Assembly (NCBI RefSeq): GCF_020537505.1
Contig: NZ_JAJBMO010000005.1
Span: 153,473 to 217,472 of the forward strand
From: Blautia glucerasea
Lineage (GTDB): Bacteria; Bacillota; Clostridia; Lachnospirales; Lachnospiraceae
Reading direction: 5' to 3'
DNA: 64,000 nt
Part shown: positions 16,050 through 24,259 of the stretch, piece after piece
How positions within the stretch are numbered: position 1 is the first letter of the stretch
Layout of the letters: each line of letters begins with the position of its first letter
The notes under the pieces: model-generated
Told to the model about the DNA's origin: nothing
Databases searched by the model: none
The model's input: only the letters and a program-made list of their open reading frames with translations
Program-made: the position numbers and the translations under genes

Positions 16050-16271
16050 TTATATCCTTACCCGGATATGTTCCAAATCACCACGGTAAGGTGTCCCCAC
16101 CAGATACCAGTTCCGGGCAGCATCCATTTCCATCCGGGTCTCTACCCATTTGCCATCCATCAAAATCTGCAGGCATTCCCCACAGTGCAATCCGGTATCA
16201 ATCCATAAGTCCGATAACAAGATACCGTATCTTCCGTTGTTGCTGTTGTAACCAAGTCTACCTTCTCTCAT
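16050..16271 (-). CDS. DUF5348 protein (E1)
   Basis: ATG 16271 (MREGRLGYN) with AAGGAGA upstream gives 73 residues. LLSDLWIDTGLHCGECLQIL and NWYLVGTPYRGDLE are hallmarks of DUF5348, a small family of mobile elements in gut Firmicutes with unknown function. It lies immediately beside the candidate oriT, which might suggest a role in transfer. The IS insertion is 65-70 bp upstream and leaves the gene intact but may separate it from its promoter. Confidence 0.8.
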   Translation of the reverse strand: MREGRLGYNSNNGRYGILLSDLWIDTGLHCGECLQILMDGKWVETRMEMDAARNWYLVGTPYRGDLEHIRVRI

Positions 16272-16335
16272 TTCCAGTCTTATTTCCAGTCTCCTTCCCA
16301 ATCGGATTAAACTCAAAATCACTCGCGAAGGATGC

Positions 16336-16345
16336 CCTGAAACAG
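16336..16345. repeat. IS target duplication, left
   Basis: CCTGAAACAG, repeated at 17900-17909 on the other side of the IS. Confidence 0.85.
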
Positions 16346-17899
16346 TAATGTCATTAACTTAAGAAAATTTATAAAATAAAACAGAAAAAGGTCTTGACAA
16401 ATGTCAGAAAAAATGTGGCGAAGCCTCCTTGAATGAATACATTTTAGGAGGAATTGCTAATGAACTTTTACGCTGATTATGTCCGCAACAAACTCAACGC
16501 TGCCATTTCCAGCATGTCCAGTCAGATAGAAGATTACGTCAAAAATCCTGGGCATGATTTTACCAGAAATCGAAAGATGAACTTTACCTCGACAATAAAC
16601 TTTCTACTTACTATGGAAGGTGGTTCACTTAACTCAGAATTACACAAATATTTTAATTATGATCTGAATCAAATAACCCGTTCTGGTTTCATAAAACAAA
16701 GGAACAAATTGAAACCAGATACCATGGAATATTTATTTCATAAATTTCATGAGCAGATATTATGTAACAAAAAATACCAAGGCTATCAGTTACTTGCCTG
16801 TGATGGTTCTGACTTAAATATATTTCGTGATCCACTAAATCCACACACGTATTTTGCTGGTAAAGAAGGAACTTTTGGTTTTAATCAACTGCATCTTAAT
16901 GCCTTGTATGACCTCCAAAGCAGGCGATATGTCGATGCTCTGATTCAGGAGCCTTATGAAGAAAATGAATCTTCTGCCATGATTGAAATGATTAAAAAGC
17001 TGACCGCAAATCAGAAGACTATCATTATGGCAGATCGTGGATACGAAACTTATAACATTTTTGCAAATATTCAGGAACGTGGTCTCTTTTATCTAATCCG
17101 GATTAAAGATACCTCGAAAAAAGGCAGCATTTCTGGAAGCCTTTCCTTGCCGGTATCCTGTGAATTTGACGAAGAAATCGAACTGATTATGACCCGTAAA
17201 CAAAAGTTTTATAAAACGAAAGGTTATAAATATCTCTCAAATTCATCGCCATTTGACTTTCTTGATTCTGAGAATTTGTTTTATACACTTCATCTCAGAC
17301 TCACACAGTTTCAGCTGGAAAATGGAGTTTATGAATGTATAGCCAGCAACCTGGATAGAGACGAATTTCCACTTGAAAAGATCAAAGAACTTTATCATAT
17401 GCGGTGGGGAATCGAAACTTCTTTCCGTGAGCTGAAATATACGATTGGCCTGACAAATCTTCACTCTAAAAATGCGGAATATATCTGTCAGGAAATTTAC
17501 GCAAAATTGATCCTGTATAATTTTTGTGAAATTATTTCAGCAAATGTCATACTGGAAGAAAGAAACCGTAAGTACACATACCAATTAAACTACACAATGG
17601 CAATTCAAATATGCAGGCATTATCTACGCCAGACATTTGTAACGATAGATGTTGAAGGTCTGATTAAGAAAGAACTATCGCCCCAAAGACCACACCGACA
17701 ATATCAGCGTCGAGTAATAAAGAAACGATGGGTTAGTTTCGCATACCGTATAGGATAAAAAATTATTCAAATGAATATAGCTGGCAAAAAGCAGACTTTT
17801 AGTTTGTTTATTTGTTATGCGTAAATCTTGTGATTTTTCAAGAAAGCTAATCTGAACACTTATTACAATAATCGAAATTTTCTTAAGTTAATGCCATTA
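16346..17899 (+). mobile_element. IS4-family insertion sequence, 1554 bp
   Basis: Ends are 25-bp inverted repeats with one mismatch: TAATGTCATTAACTTAAG then AAAATTT at the left, and the complement of TAATGGCATTAACTTAAG then AAAATTT at the right. A 10-bp target duplication flanks it. The corresponding site in E3 (around 37035) is uninterrupted, so the insertion came after E1 and E3 diverged. Confidence 0.9.
16460..17758 (+). CDS. IS4-family transposase
   Basis: ATG 16460 with AGGAGG 7 bp upstream gives 432 residues, full length. DDE motif: Asp in LLACDGSDLNI (about residue 115), Asp in TIIMADRGYETY (about 193) and Glu in the YREK-like GIETSFRELKYTIGL (about 321). No frameshift is seen, so the IS is probably active. 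Confidence 0.92.
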   Translation: MNFYADYVRNKLNAAISSMSSQIEDYVKNPGHDFTRNRKMNFTSTINFLLTMEGGSLNSELHKYFNYDLNQITRSGFIKQRNKLKPDTMEYLFHKFHEQILCNKKYQGYQLLACDGSDLNIFRDPLNPHTYFAGKEGTFGFNQLHLNALYDLQSRRYVDALIQEPYEENESSAMIEMIKKLTANQKTIIMADRGYETYNIFANIQERGLFYLIRIKDTSKKGSISGSLSLPVSCEFDEEIELIMTRKQKFYKTKGYKYLSNSSPFDFLDSENLFYTLHLRLTQFQLENGVYECIASNLDRDEFPLEKIKELYHMRWGIETSFRELKYTIGLTNLHSKNAEYICQEIYAKLILYNFCEIISANVILEERNRKYTYQLNYTMAIQICRHYLRQTFVTIDVEGLIKKELSPQRPHRQYQRRVIKKRWVSFAYRIG

Positions 17900-17909
17900 C
17901 CTGAAACAG
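17900..17909. repeat. IS target duplication, right
   Basis: CCTGAAACAG, the copy of 16336-16345. Confidence 0.85.
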
Positions 17910-18021
17910 GGCTCCCTTTCCGCAATGCCAAAAACTTCCATCCTTACATCTGCTGCTTTTCCTTGTCCGCCAACGATACAGGAGCGTGTCACGCCCCTGT
18001 CCTATCGTAGTCAGAAAAGAA

Positions 18022-18255
18022 CTACCAACGGAAATCCTCCGGTATTCCACGCCTGTCCAGATATTCCTGCCGGGCTTTTTCCCGTTCCTCCTCTGTCGGG
18101 GCAGTTTTGGATCTCGTATATAATTCCCGATCCACCATAGCATTCATTTTCTGCTCCAAACCTTTTTTTATTTTCTCAGCGCAGCTATCATCATCCAACA
18201 GATGGTAGCGAAGCAGTTTCATAAATAATTCCTGTGGAATCTGTACATTCTTCAT
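18022..18255 (-). CDS. Conserved small backbone protein (E1)
   Basis: 77 residues: a helical N-terminus (VQIPQELFMKLLRYHLLDDD) and the invariant C-terminus KTAPTEEEREKARQEYLDRRGI ending in FRW. Paralogues with the same C-terminus lie at the same place in E2 and E3. Function is not known to me. Position between the AAA ATPase and the oriT region suggests a role in replication or mobilization of the element. Confidence 0.8.
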   Translation of the reverse strand: MKNVQIPQELFMKLLRYHLLDDDSCAEKIKKGLEQKMNAMVDRELYTRSKTAPTEEEREKARQEYLDRRGIPEDFRW

Positions 18256-18321
18256 TACTTGCTCCTTTCAAGGTGGCAAGATGCCCTGTTCTTAAGAAAT
18301 AGTCATCTTGCCATCTTCCTT

Positions 18322-19389
18322 TTATTCTGACAACATCCAGAACCATTGATTGCCACGTTTTACAGAATCAATCTCCAGTTCCAGTTTTGCATTTCGCAGT
18401 GTTTTCTTCTTAATCCCACGCTTTTCAGCTTCTTCTTCAATCTTTCTCTGAGCCATACCACCGTTAGCCAGTATCTCCAGCAAGAACTCTTTCGCTTTCC
18501 GGCTTTTTTTCCCTCTGCTGTCACCACTGAGCAGATCATCTGCGCTGATGTCATATTCCCCGATCCATTCAAAACCCGTCTCCTTATCCAGACGGAATGC
18601 TATGGACTTTCCTTCCGGTGCAAGGGAGCTTTTCACGTGACATACCACACGGATTTCCGGTTCATCCTTAATTCGCCCCACGATTAGCACGCTTCTGGCT
18701 GCCGCCTGAAAATCTATAGAACCTAAACCACGGTAGGAAGACTTTCCGTTGCTGTTTTTGTTCATGTGCCCAATCAGAATGATTGCACAGTGATATTTCT
18801 CTGCAAGCACCGCCACACGTTTCATTAACGGGCGGATTTCATTTGCTCGGTGCATATCTACCTCTGCACCAAGAAACCCCTGTATCGGGTCTAAAACCAC
18901 CAGACGGGCTTTTGTCTGCATAATAGCTTCCTCCAGTCGGATATCCAGCATAGTAAGTGGCTGCTCCCGGTCATCAATGACCATCACTCTGGAACATTCT
19001 GCACCAGCTGCCAGAAGCCTCGGCTTAATCGTATCTCCCAATCCATCCTCTGCAGTCTGGTAAATAACATTCACAGGCTCCATCGGACTTTCCGATAATT
19101 TTAAATCAGAATCAACAACCATTTCTGCTCCACTATTTTCCTCGGTTTCCTGTTCCTGCTCCGGCAGAATCTTTTCTCCTCTGGTCAATTTTGCAATGAT
19201 CTGAAGCACCATCGTGGTCTTGCCTTCACCGGGATCTCCTTGAATAATCGTTACTTTTCCAAAAGGGATAAACGGATAAAACAGCCATTCAATCTGTTCC
19301 ACCTCTACCGTTTCCATATTTATCAACTTTAGATCCGGCTCCATCCTTTTTGTTTCTGTTTTCTGTGTCACTAATCTGTTTGTTTCCAT
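18322..19389 (-). CDS. RepA-like AAA ATPase (E1)
   Basis: 355 residues of the RecA-fold AAA_25/RepA helicase group: Walker A GDPGEGKTTMVLQIIAKL (about residues 54-71), Walker B ARLVVLDPIQGFLGAEVDMHRANEIRP, the sensor IILIGHMNKNSNGKSSYRGLGS and a C-terminal winged-helix region (MAQRKIEEEAEKRGIKKKTLRNAKLEL). Such proteins are hexameric replicative helicases of small plasmids. Here it may help the excised circle to replicate. The acidic insertion near residues 75-100 differs between the three copies. Confidence 0.85.
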   Translation of the reverse strand: METNRLVTQKTETKRMEPDLKLINMETVEVEQIEWLFYPFIPFGKVTIIQGDPGEGKTTMVLQIIAKLTRGEKILPEQEQETEENSGAEMVVDSDLKLSESPMEPVNVIYQTAEDGLGDTIKPRLLAAGAECSRVMVIDDREQPLTMLDIRLEEAIMQTKARLVVLDPIQGFLGAEVDMHRANEIRPLMKRVAVLAEKYHCAIILIGHMNKNSNGKSSYRGLGSIDFQAAARSVLIVGRIKDEPEIRVVCHVKSSLAPEGKSIAFRLDKETGFEWIGEYDISADDLLSGDSRGKKSRKAKEFLLEILANGGMAQRKIEEEAEKRGIKKKTLRNAKLELEIDSVKRGNQWFWMLSE

Positions 19390-19422
19390 CCGTTCCTCCT
19401 TATTTTCCCGTTGAAAGGAACA

Positions 19423-19510
19423 GGAGATTTTGATAGAATACCCATAGAAAGTTTTGGTTTGAGTATTCTACCAAATCCCTGCCTTTAGGTGTTTGCCGAC
19501 ACTTAAAGGC
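19423..19510 (-). promoter_or_regulatory. Double hairpin before RepA-like gene (E1)
   Basis: Two adjacent inverted repeats: 19423-19479 (GGAGATTTTGATAGAATACC against GTATTCTACCAAATCCC) and 19481-19510 (GCCTTTAGGTGT against ACACTTAAAGGC). E3 has the same pair and E2 a sequence-divergent equivalent. It may be a replication origin or an attenuator of the ATPase gene. Confidence 0.6.
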
Positions 19511-19513
19511 TTT

Positions 19514-19837
19514 TTACTGTCCATCTTTCATTCCCTTCATCGTTACCGTAATTTGTTTAATCACATCCAATAAATCTTTTGGTACTTCCTCACCTCCTTT
19601 GATGCGCTGAAACTCCTCCAGAACTTTTGCCAGTTCCATTTTCAGTGCTTTATACACTCTTGGATTCCCTACTACGACAATTTCTTTTTCCTGCAGGCGC
19701 CGGACAATATATTCCTGCTTCGTAAGTCCGGATAATCTGACCAGCGTTTCAATCAATTCATCCTCTTCCGGTGATACCCGGAAAGCTACAGTCTTGTTCC
19801 TCCAACGTCCCTGACTGTCCCTGTTTTTTGCTGACAT
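19514..19837 (-). CDS. MobC-like ribbon-helix-helix protein (E1)
   Basis: ATG 19837 with GAGGAGG upstream gives 107 residues. The N-terminus KTVAFRVSPEEDELIETLVRLSGLTKQEYIVRRL is a ribbon-helix-helix DNA-binding domain as in MobC/relaxosome accessory proteins. The C-terminus is a helix-rich dimer region. The start overlaps the integrase end by a few codons at the DNA level. It probably binds oriT and assists the MobV relaxase. Confidence 0.8.
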   Translation of the reverse strand: MSAKNRDSQGRWRNKTVAFRVSPEEDELIETLVRLSGLTKQEYIVRRLQEKEIVVVGNPRVYKALKMELAKVLEEFQRIKGGEEVPKDLLDVIKQITVTMKGMKDGQ

Positions 19838-19850
19838 CTGTTTTCCTCCT

Positions 19851-20954
19851 CTACTTCGTAAATTCTTCAGTCTCAAACATTACATCCATCCGTTCCTGAT
19901 CCAATCGGTCTACCATCTCTGTCTGCACGGATGGGAATAAATGTGCATACCGGTAAGTGATCTTTTCCGCAGAATGCCCTACACGTTTCCCGATTGCAAG
20001 AGCTGTAAATCCCATATTAATCAGCAGGGAAACATGGCTGTGACGGAGATCATGTACCCGGATTCTTTTTACCCCACTTTCCTTACAGCCACGATCCATC
20101 TCGTGGGAAAGATAATATTTCGTAACCGGGAAAATTCGGTCATCCGGTTGCAGGCTGTAATACTGTTTGAAAAAGTCCTGCATCTCGTCACATAAAAACT
20201 GGGGCATCTTTACAATCCGGTTGCTGTTCTTGGTCTTTGGGGTAGAGATCACATCCTCCCCCTCCAGGCGTTGATAAGACTTATTAATCCGCAGGGCTCT
20301 CTTCTCAAAATTGAAGTCCGAAGGAGAAAGGGCGAGAAGTTCGCCTTCACGGACTCCGCACCAGTAGAGCAGTTCAAATGCATAATAGGAAAGCGGTTTG
20401 TCCATCATTGCCTCGGAAAATTCTAGATACTCTTCTTTCGTCCAGAATTCCATTTCCTTACTTTCCTCTGCGCCCATTGTTCCTGCTTTATGCGCCGGAT
20501 TAGCTGCCAGATCATAGAATTTCATTGCATGGTTGAAAATAGCGCTCAGCTGACCGTGAATAGTCTTCAAATACGTTGGTGAAATCGGTTTTCCTGCCTT
20601 ATTTTTCAGTTTCCGAATGGTGTTCTGCCAATCAATCACATCTTTTGCAGTAATCTCTGACACTTTTCTCTGTCCTAAATAAGGAATAATCTTACTCCGA
20701 ATGATCGTTTCTTTTGTCAGCCAGGTACTTCTCTTCATACCTGGCTTTACATCCTCCTCATATAATTTGCAGAAGTTTTCCATCGTCATATTGACACTTG
20801 CTCTTTTCTGGAGTTGGAACTGATTCTCCCATTCCATTGCCTCCCGCTTCGTTTTAAATCCACGCTTGCATTTCTGCTTGCGCTCTCCTGTCCAGTCCTG
20901 ATACCTTGTCATAACGTACCATGTGTTATTGCTTTCATTCTTGTAAACTGCCAT
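19851..20954 (-). CDS. int: Tyrosine integrase (E1)
   Basis: 367 residues, full length, Tn916-Int like. Arm-binding AP2-like domain (about 1-55), SAM-like core-binding domain (about 60-160), catalytic domain with Arg in WCGVREGELLAL, HDLRH in RVHDLRHSHVSLL, His in VGHSAEKITYRYAHL and the nucleophile Tyr in YRYAHL. It should recombine the core in the guaA end and bind the GTTATCA arm sites. It is the most divergent of the three complete integrases. Confidence 0.95.
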   Translation of the reverse strand: MAVYKNESNNTWYVMTRYQDWTGERKQKCKRGFKTKREAMEWENQFQLQKRASVNMTMENFCKLYEEDVKPGMKRSTWLTKETIIRSKIIPYLGQRKVSEITAKDVIDWQNTIRKLKNKAGKPISPTYLKTIHGQLSAIFNHAMKFYDLAANPAHKAGTMGAEESKEMEFWTKEEYLEFSEAMMDKPLSYYAFELLYWCGVREGELLALSPSDFNFEKRALRINKSYQRLEGEDVISTPKTKNSNRIVKMPQFLCDEMQDFFKQYYSLQPDDRIFPVTKYYLSHEMDRGCKESGVKRIRVHDLRHSHVSLLINMGFTALAIGKRVGHSAEKITYRYAHLFPSVQTEMVDRLDQERMDVMFETEEFTK

Positions 20955-20956
20955 TC

Positions 20957-21151
20957 TTAGCCCCTCCCATCATATGATTTTGTTCCATAGAACTGCTGGT
21001 AAAAATACTTGCGGTCAACTCGACCGGGGATGGTCTGGCATCCCATCGCTTCCAGCTCCCTGTTCAGCCTTTTAATCAGCTTGTACGCATAGGATTCGGA
21101 AACTTCCAATGCCTCCATCACTTCATCCACTCTCATAAACATTTTTTCCAT
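20957..21151 (-). CDS. xis: Excisionase-like HTH protein (E1)
   Basis: 64 residues with a winged helix (MFMRVDEVMEALEVSESYAYKLIKRLNRELEAMGC) and basic wing (VDRKYFYQQFYG), 2 bp before the integrase. Its promoter region carries the operator array at 21177-21296. Confidence 0.88.
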   Translation of the reverse strand: MEKMFMRVDEVMEALEVSESYAYKLIKRLNRELEAMGCQTIPGRVDRKYFYQQFYGTKSYDGRG

Positions 21152-21176
21152 TGATAAATCCTCCTTTGTTTTTACT

Positions 21177-21296
21177 ATACATTTCTGTATTGGTTATATG
21201 TTACTATACTTTTTTGTATTGGTCAAGCATCCGTAAATAAAAATTCTATACTTTTTTGTATCAGTTCTCCTTGTCGGCACTATACTTTTATGCTAT
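21177..21296. promoter_or_regulatory. Operator array between xis and XRE regulator (E1)
   Basis: ATAC-N6-GTAT sites at 21177-21190, 21206-21219 and 21248-21261 (the last two are identical, ATACTTTTTTGTAT), and a variant at 21282-21296 (ATACTTTTATGCTAT). They cover both divergent promoters, as expected for the phage-like XRE repressor of E1. Confidence 0.75.
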
Positions 21297-21331
21297 ACTT
21301 TTTCTATCAACAACAGATAGGAGCGATAGTT

Positions 21332-21781
21332 ATGGCGATTGGTGAAAGAATCCATCATTTCAGACTTCTGCATGGGTTCACGCAGAAGTATCTTGGACAG
21401 CAGCTTGGCTTCAGCGATATGCAGGCAGATGTCCGTATTGCACAGTACGAAAAAGGGGCACGCAGCCCGAAAGAAAAATATCTCAATGCACTGGCTGATA
21501 TTTTCGAGGTATCTCCCCATGCACTGGCTGTCCCGGATATTGACAGCTATGTAGGACTCATGCACACGCTGTTTGCACTAGAAGACCTCTACGGTCTGCA
21601 TATCGGCGAGATTGATGGGGAACTCTGCCTGCGGCTTGATAAAACCAAGGGTACCACCTACCTTTCTATGTTTGATATGTTCCACGAATGGCAGGAACAA
21701 TCTGCAAAACTGGAATCCGGGGAGATCACGAAAGAAGAATACGACCAATGGCGGTATAACTATCCCAACGTGAAAAAATAA
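21332..21781 (+). CDS. XRE-family element regulator (E1)
   Basis: ATG 21332 (AGGAGCG upstream) gives 149 residues. HTH about residues 5-65 (ERIHHFRLLHGFTQKYLGQQLGF, RIAQYEKGARSPKEK), then an alpha/beta C-terminal part (GLHIGEIDGELCLRL, DMFHEWQEQSAKLESGEITKEEYDQW). It is divergent from xis-int and homologous in layout to the regulators of E2 and E3. It is expected to hold excision in check. Confidence 0.88.
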   Translation: MAIGERIHHFRLLHGFTQKYLGQQLGFSDMQADVRIAQYEKGARSPKEKYLNALADIFEVSPHALAVPDIDSYVGLMHTLFALEDLYGLHIGEIDGELCLRLDKTKGTTYLSMFDMFHEWQEQSAKLESGEITKEEYDQWRYNYPNVKK

Positions 21782-21792
21782 AAAACCAGCAA

Positions 21793-21842
21793 AAAAAGGT
21801 CTCACCAAACTGATTTCACTCAATTCGGTAAGACCTTTTTAT
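21793..21842 (+). terminator. Terminator of E1 regulator
   Basis: AAAAAGGTCT and AGACCTTTTT arms, extended by ACC/GGT, with T-run after the stem. 12 bp after the stop codon. Confidence 0.8.
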
Positions 21843-21908
21843 GTTGGTCAAAATAATATTTACCTGATAACCTTCGGCTCACGCAAGAATAAATGCATGG
21901 TTGCCAGT

Positions 21909-21927
21909 GTTATCATTTTGTTATCAA
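21909..21927. other. E1 right integrase arm sites
   Basis: GTTATCA (21909-21915) and GTTATCAA (21920-21927), 11 bp start to start, 62 bp before the core. Same motif as the E1 left arms. Confidence 0.75.
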
Positions 21928-21988
21928 ATAGAACCTTGATACCCCTCAAACGCCCTGTTTATGCGGGTTCGCAGATTTTTTTCATTAT

Positions 21989-21996
21989 TCAAACTC
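21989..21996. other. Attachment core, E1/E2 junction
   Basis: TCAAACTC in the context TTATTCAAACTC, identical over 12 bp to the guaA end at 42213-42224. Confidence 0.85.
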
Positions 21997-22099
21997 CTCG
22001 GCGGATAATTTGCACTGGCTGCTTTTCTATGATTTTTATTGATTTTATTATTCTCATTTCTCAAAATTTCTTCTTGTATTTGTGTCAATCCAAATTTTT

Positions 22100-22120
22100 A
22101 GAGCCAAAAAAGAGCCAAAA
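22100..22120. other. E2 left integrase arm sites
   Basis: AGAGCCAAAA at 22100-22109 and 22111-22120, 11 bp start to start, 104 bp inside the left core. Confidence 0.8.
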
Positions 22121-22134
22121 TATCATCAAAATTA

Positions 22135-22707
22135 TTAAGTTTCTTCCTTTTTTTGAGCATACGCTTCCCAAAACTCACAGTCTTGTTGCAATCTATCTAT
22201 TTTTTCTTTTAGCTGTTCGAGTTCTATATCACGATCTTTGCAGCATGTTGATGGAGGAATTACCTTCTTTAACCCACCATGATTTTTATCAGGATACAAA
22301 TTATGCTGTGGATCAAACCAGATTACATAGAAGATATTATCGGAAAAAATCCCATGAATTCCTCCTTTACTTATGGATATTCTTATCTGCCACATATCTT
22401 CTAACAAGATATTAGGCGGAAGCTTGCATGGGGGCTTCGCATCTTCATGTCGATGAATCCGAAATGGAGATGTTTTTCCAGAATATTTCCCAGCATATAT
22501 ATCCTTTAGCTCTATTCCTGATACCTTTTGCATTGTATCAAATAAATCCGCAGCCCAATTTTGACATGTACCATCCAAATTAAAATATTCATTTTTTTCA
22601 ACAGCTTCGAACGAAAACAAGACTTTTTCTTGCTTATTCTCTATTGCGATATTGTTTGGCGTAATTCTCGTCTCTTTTTTTGCTTTTGCCTGCGGTATTT
22701 TCTTCAT
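22135..22707 (-). CDS. Candidate toxin partner of Panacea protein
   Basis: 190 residues, family not recognised with certainty. The core (about 95-150) contains MWQIRISISKGGIHGIFSDN followed by IFYVIWFDPQHNLYP, a compact strand pattern, and the C-terminus is a short coiled coil (DIELEQLKEKIDRLQQDCEFWEAYA). It begins directly at the stop of the Panacea gene (TAAATG), so the two are translated together. Panacea proteins neutralise diverse toxins in neighbouring genes, so this gene is the best toxin candidate. That assignment is inference from position. Confidence 0.5.
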   Translation of the reverse strand: MKKIPQAKAKKETRITPNNIAIENKQEKVLFSFEAVEKNEYFNLDGTCQNWAADLFDTMQKVSGIELKDIYAGKYSGKTSPFRIHRHEDAKPPCKLPPNILLEDMWQIRISISKGGIHGIFSDNIFYVIWFDPQHNLYPDKNHGGLKKVIPPSTCCKDRDIELEQLKEKIDRLQQDCEFWEAYAQKKEET

Positions 22708-23247
22708 TTATACCATCATCTTTCTGTAAAACGCTTTCATGCTTTCTTCAGATATCTCATTACTGCAATTTTCCCATGGTTTACAATCTCCCCTTGCCTC
22801 TATCCATGGAGTCTCTTGATGATTAATCCTTTCAAGATCATCTCCTGTTAAATGACCATAAGAAGCATATATTTCCTTTGCAAATGAAAGAAATTCCTCA
22901 GGAATTTCTTGAATATTAGTAAATTTAGGAATATCGCTATATCCATATTGTTTGTATTTTTGATATAACGCAGGTTGAACTGCTCCATGGACCCATGCTT
23001 GAAACTGCTCCGAAATCAAATTACAATCATAAAGTGCTAAATACCATGCTTTTGCATAATAACAAAGTTTTTGTAATTTTTTATTTGTCATTTTAGAAAT
23101 TGACAAAAATGCTTTTGCCAATGCAAAAATATCCCCAGACTTGTTCATAGTAGTAAAGTCGTATTCCATTACATTGTTTTTCTTTTCTGTCTCTACTTGA
23201 ATGTTATTATTATTTGCAGTAAACGAAAAAGAAATTTTAGGTTTCAT
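22708..23247 (-). CDS. Panacea (DUF4065) antitoxin-like protein
   Basis: 179 residues. A unique N-terminal part of about 35 residues (SFSFTANNNNIQVETEKKNN) precedes the Panacea domain: IFALAKAFLSISKMTNKKLQKLCYYAKAWYLALYDCNLISEQFQAWVHGAVQPALYQKYKQYGYSDIPKF in segments, a clear match to the SocA/GepA-like family. Panacea domains act as antitoxins of many unrelated toxins. The start overlaps the upstream stop by one base (TAATG). Gene order and coupling suggest a single functional operon of four genes. Confidence 0.85.
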   Translation of the reverse strand: MKPKISFSFTANNNNIQVETEKKNNVMEYDFTTMNKSGDIFALAKAFLSISKMTNKKLQKLCYYAKAWYLALYDCNLISEQFQAWVHGAVQPALYQKYKQYGYSDIPKFTNIQEIPEEFLSFAKEIYASYGHLTGDDLERINHQETPWIEARGDCKPWENCSNEISEESMKAFYRKMMV

Positions 23248-23648
23248 TATTCATTTTTCCCCTTTACATAAATGCTTTTTTCTTTTAACAAATCGCCATC
23301 TACAGTTATTTTTATAGTATATTCACCAGAAACTTTTAAATTAACATTATTCCAATCCATAGCGATATTTATACCTTTATATTTTTGCGGCAAATTACTT
23401 TCTTCATTCATCGCTGGAAGTGGACTTTCTACATGTACTACATTTTCATCTGCAGGGCTTACAAAATCTACCATCAATTGATGCCCCGAAGAAGAATCAA
23501 TATCCAACAAAGTAATGATAACAGAAAATGTAAACAGTCCTGGTATATATTCAGGAGTTAATGCAGTTAATATTGTCGTAGCACAGGCTCCTTGGCCTTC
23601 AATATTCGTTGCTCTAAGACAAAAAATCACATCCGATACATTTGCCAT
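23247..23648 (-). CDS. Beta-sandwich-like protein of Panacea cluster
   Basis: ATG 23648 with GGAGG upstream gives 133 residues. It begins MANVSDVIFCLRATNIEGQG and continues with alternating strands (GLFTFSVIITLLDIDSSSGHQLMVDF, GEYTIKITVDGDLLKEKSIYV), like an immunoglobulin- or C2-type fold. It resembles the DUF6941-type proteins, though I am not certain. No signal peptide. It is coupled to the Panacea gene. Role unknown, perhaps a sensor or scaffold. Confidence 0.55.
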   Translation of the reverse strand: MANVSDVIFCLRATNIEGQGACATTILTALTPEYIPGLFTFSVIITLLDIDSSSGHQLMVDFVSPADENVVHVESPLPAMNEESNLPQKYKGINIAMDWNNVNLKVSGEYTIKITVDGDLLKEKSIYVKGKNE

Positions 23649-23873
23649 AATTTTTCCTCCATTCCTAAATATGAACTCTGCTTTAACATGGCATAGTAAC
23701 AATGTTACTATAACCTTTAGTTCCGTTTTAAAACAAATTTAGTAAGTTTATATGGTAAAATATTATAATTAAAAACGTATGACGTCGCAAGTTATTAGGC
23801 CATTCTGACACATAACTTTCAATTAAATTTTTATGAAAATCTTCAACTATATATTTGTCTTTTACACTAAAAA
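23649..23873. other. AT-rich promoter region of Panacea cluster
   Basis: No gene is seen. It separates the small membrane gene from the three coupled genes, so it probably carries their promoter. No box is convincing enough to name. Confidence 0.35.
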
Positions 23874-24209
23874 CTAACGTTTCTTATTACCCGTAATATT
23901 CATACCTTGAGAAATTTGTTTTTTAACCTCTGGCATCTTCATTGCCTCTGAAATGAGTGTATTCATCATATCACTGCCCAATTGATTTTCAAATTGTTTT
24001 TGTTGTAATTCCAGTTGATGTTTATGCTCCAACTCTAATTTATCAATTTCCAGTTTATGCTTTTCTTTTTCATTTTCCAAATCTAACTCATAAGTTTTTT
24101 CGAGTTTCCTAATATCTTCTTTACTCTGTCTTCTCGCAACTGCATAGCTTGTAAATCCAGAAATCAAAGCACAAACTACTGAAACTATGTACGGTAAATA
24201 ATTTTCCAT
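23874..24209 (-). CDS. Membrane-anchored coiled-coil protein
   Basis: 111 residues: one N-terminal transmembrane helix (about 5-26, LPYIVSVVCALISGFTSYAV), then a highly charged continuous coiled coil (about 28-82, rich in E, K and L) and a short tail. It would be anchored with the coil in the cytoplasm. It lies on the same strand as the Panacea cluster with a 225-bp gap and may be its membrane component. Unknown family. Confidence 0.6.
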   Translation of the reverse strand: MENYLPYIVSVVCALISGFTSYAVARRQSKEDIRKLEKTYELDLENEKEKHKLEIDKLELEHKHQLELQQKQFENQLGSDMMNTLISEAMKMPEVKKQISQGMNITGNKKR

Positions 24210-24259
24210 GCAAAATCACCTCGTATCACAAATATTTTTTAGAAACATAGGAACAGATA

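Larger units (their letters stand above)
10386..21996. mobile_element. E1: integrative mobilizable element, 11.6 kb
   Basis: Bounded by attachment cores at 10386 and 21989 and by its own arm sites (GTTATCA repeats). Backbone on the minus strand: Xis, Int, MobC-like, AAA ATPase, small protein, DUF5348, oriT, MobV. Cargo at the left: TnpV, XRE/membrane pair, PHD/RelE pair, large HEPN protein. An IS4-family element sits in the backbone. There are no mating-pair genes, so a helper conjugative element would be needed for transfer. Confidence 0.85.

Noticed and set aside
21177..21296. CRISPR-like array
   Set aside because: Short palindromic operators with unequal spacing and no spacers or cas genes. 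No CRISPR array was found elsewhere in the window.
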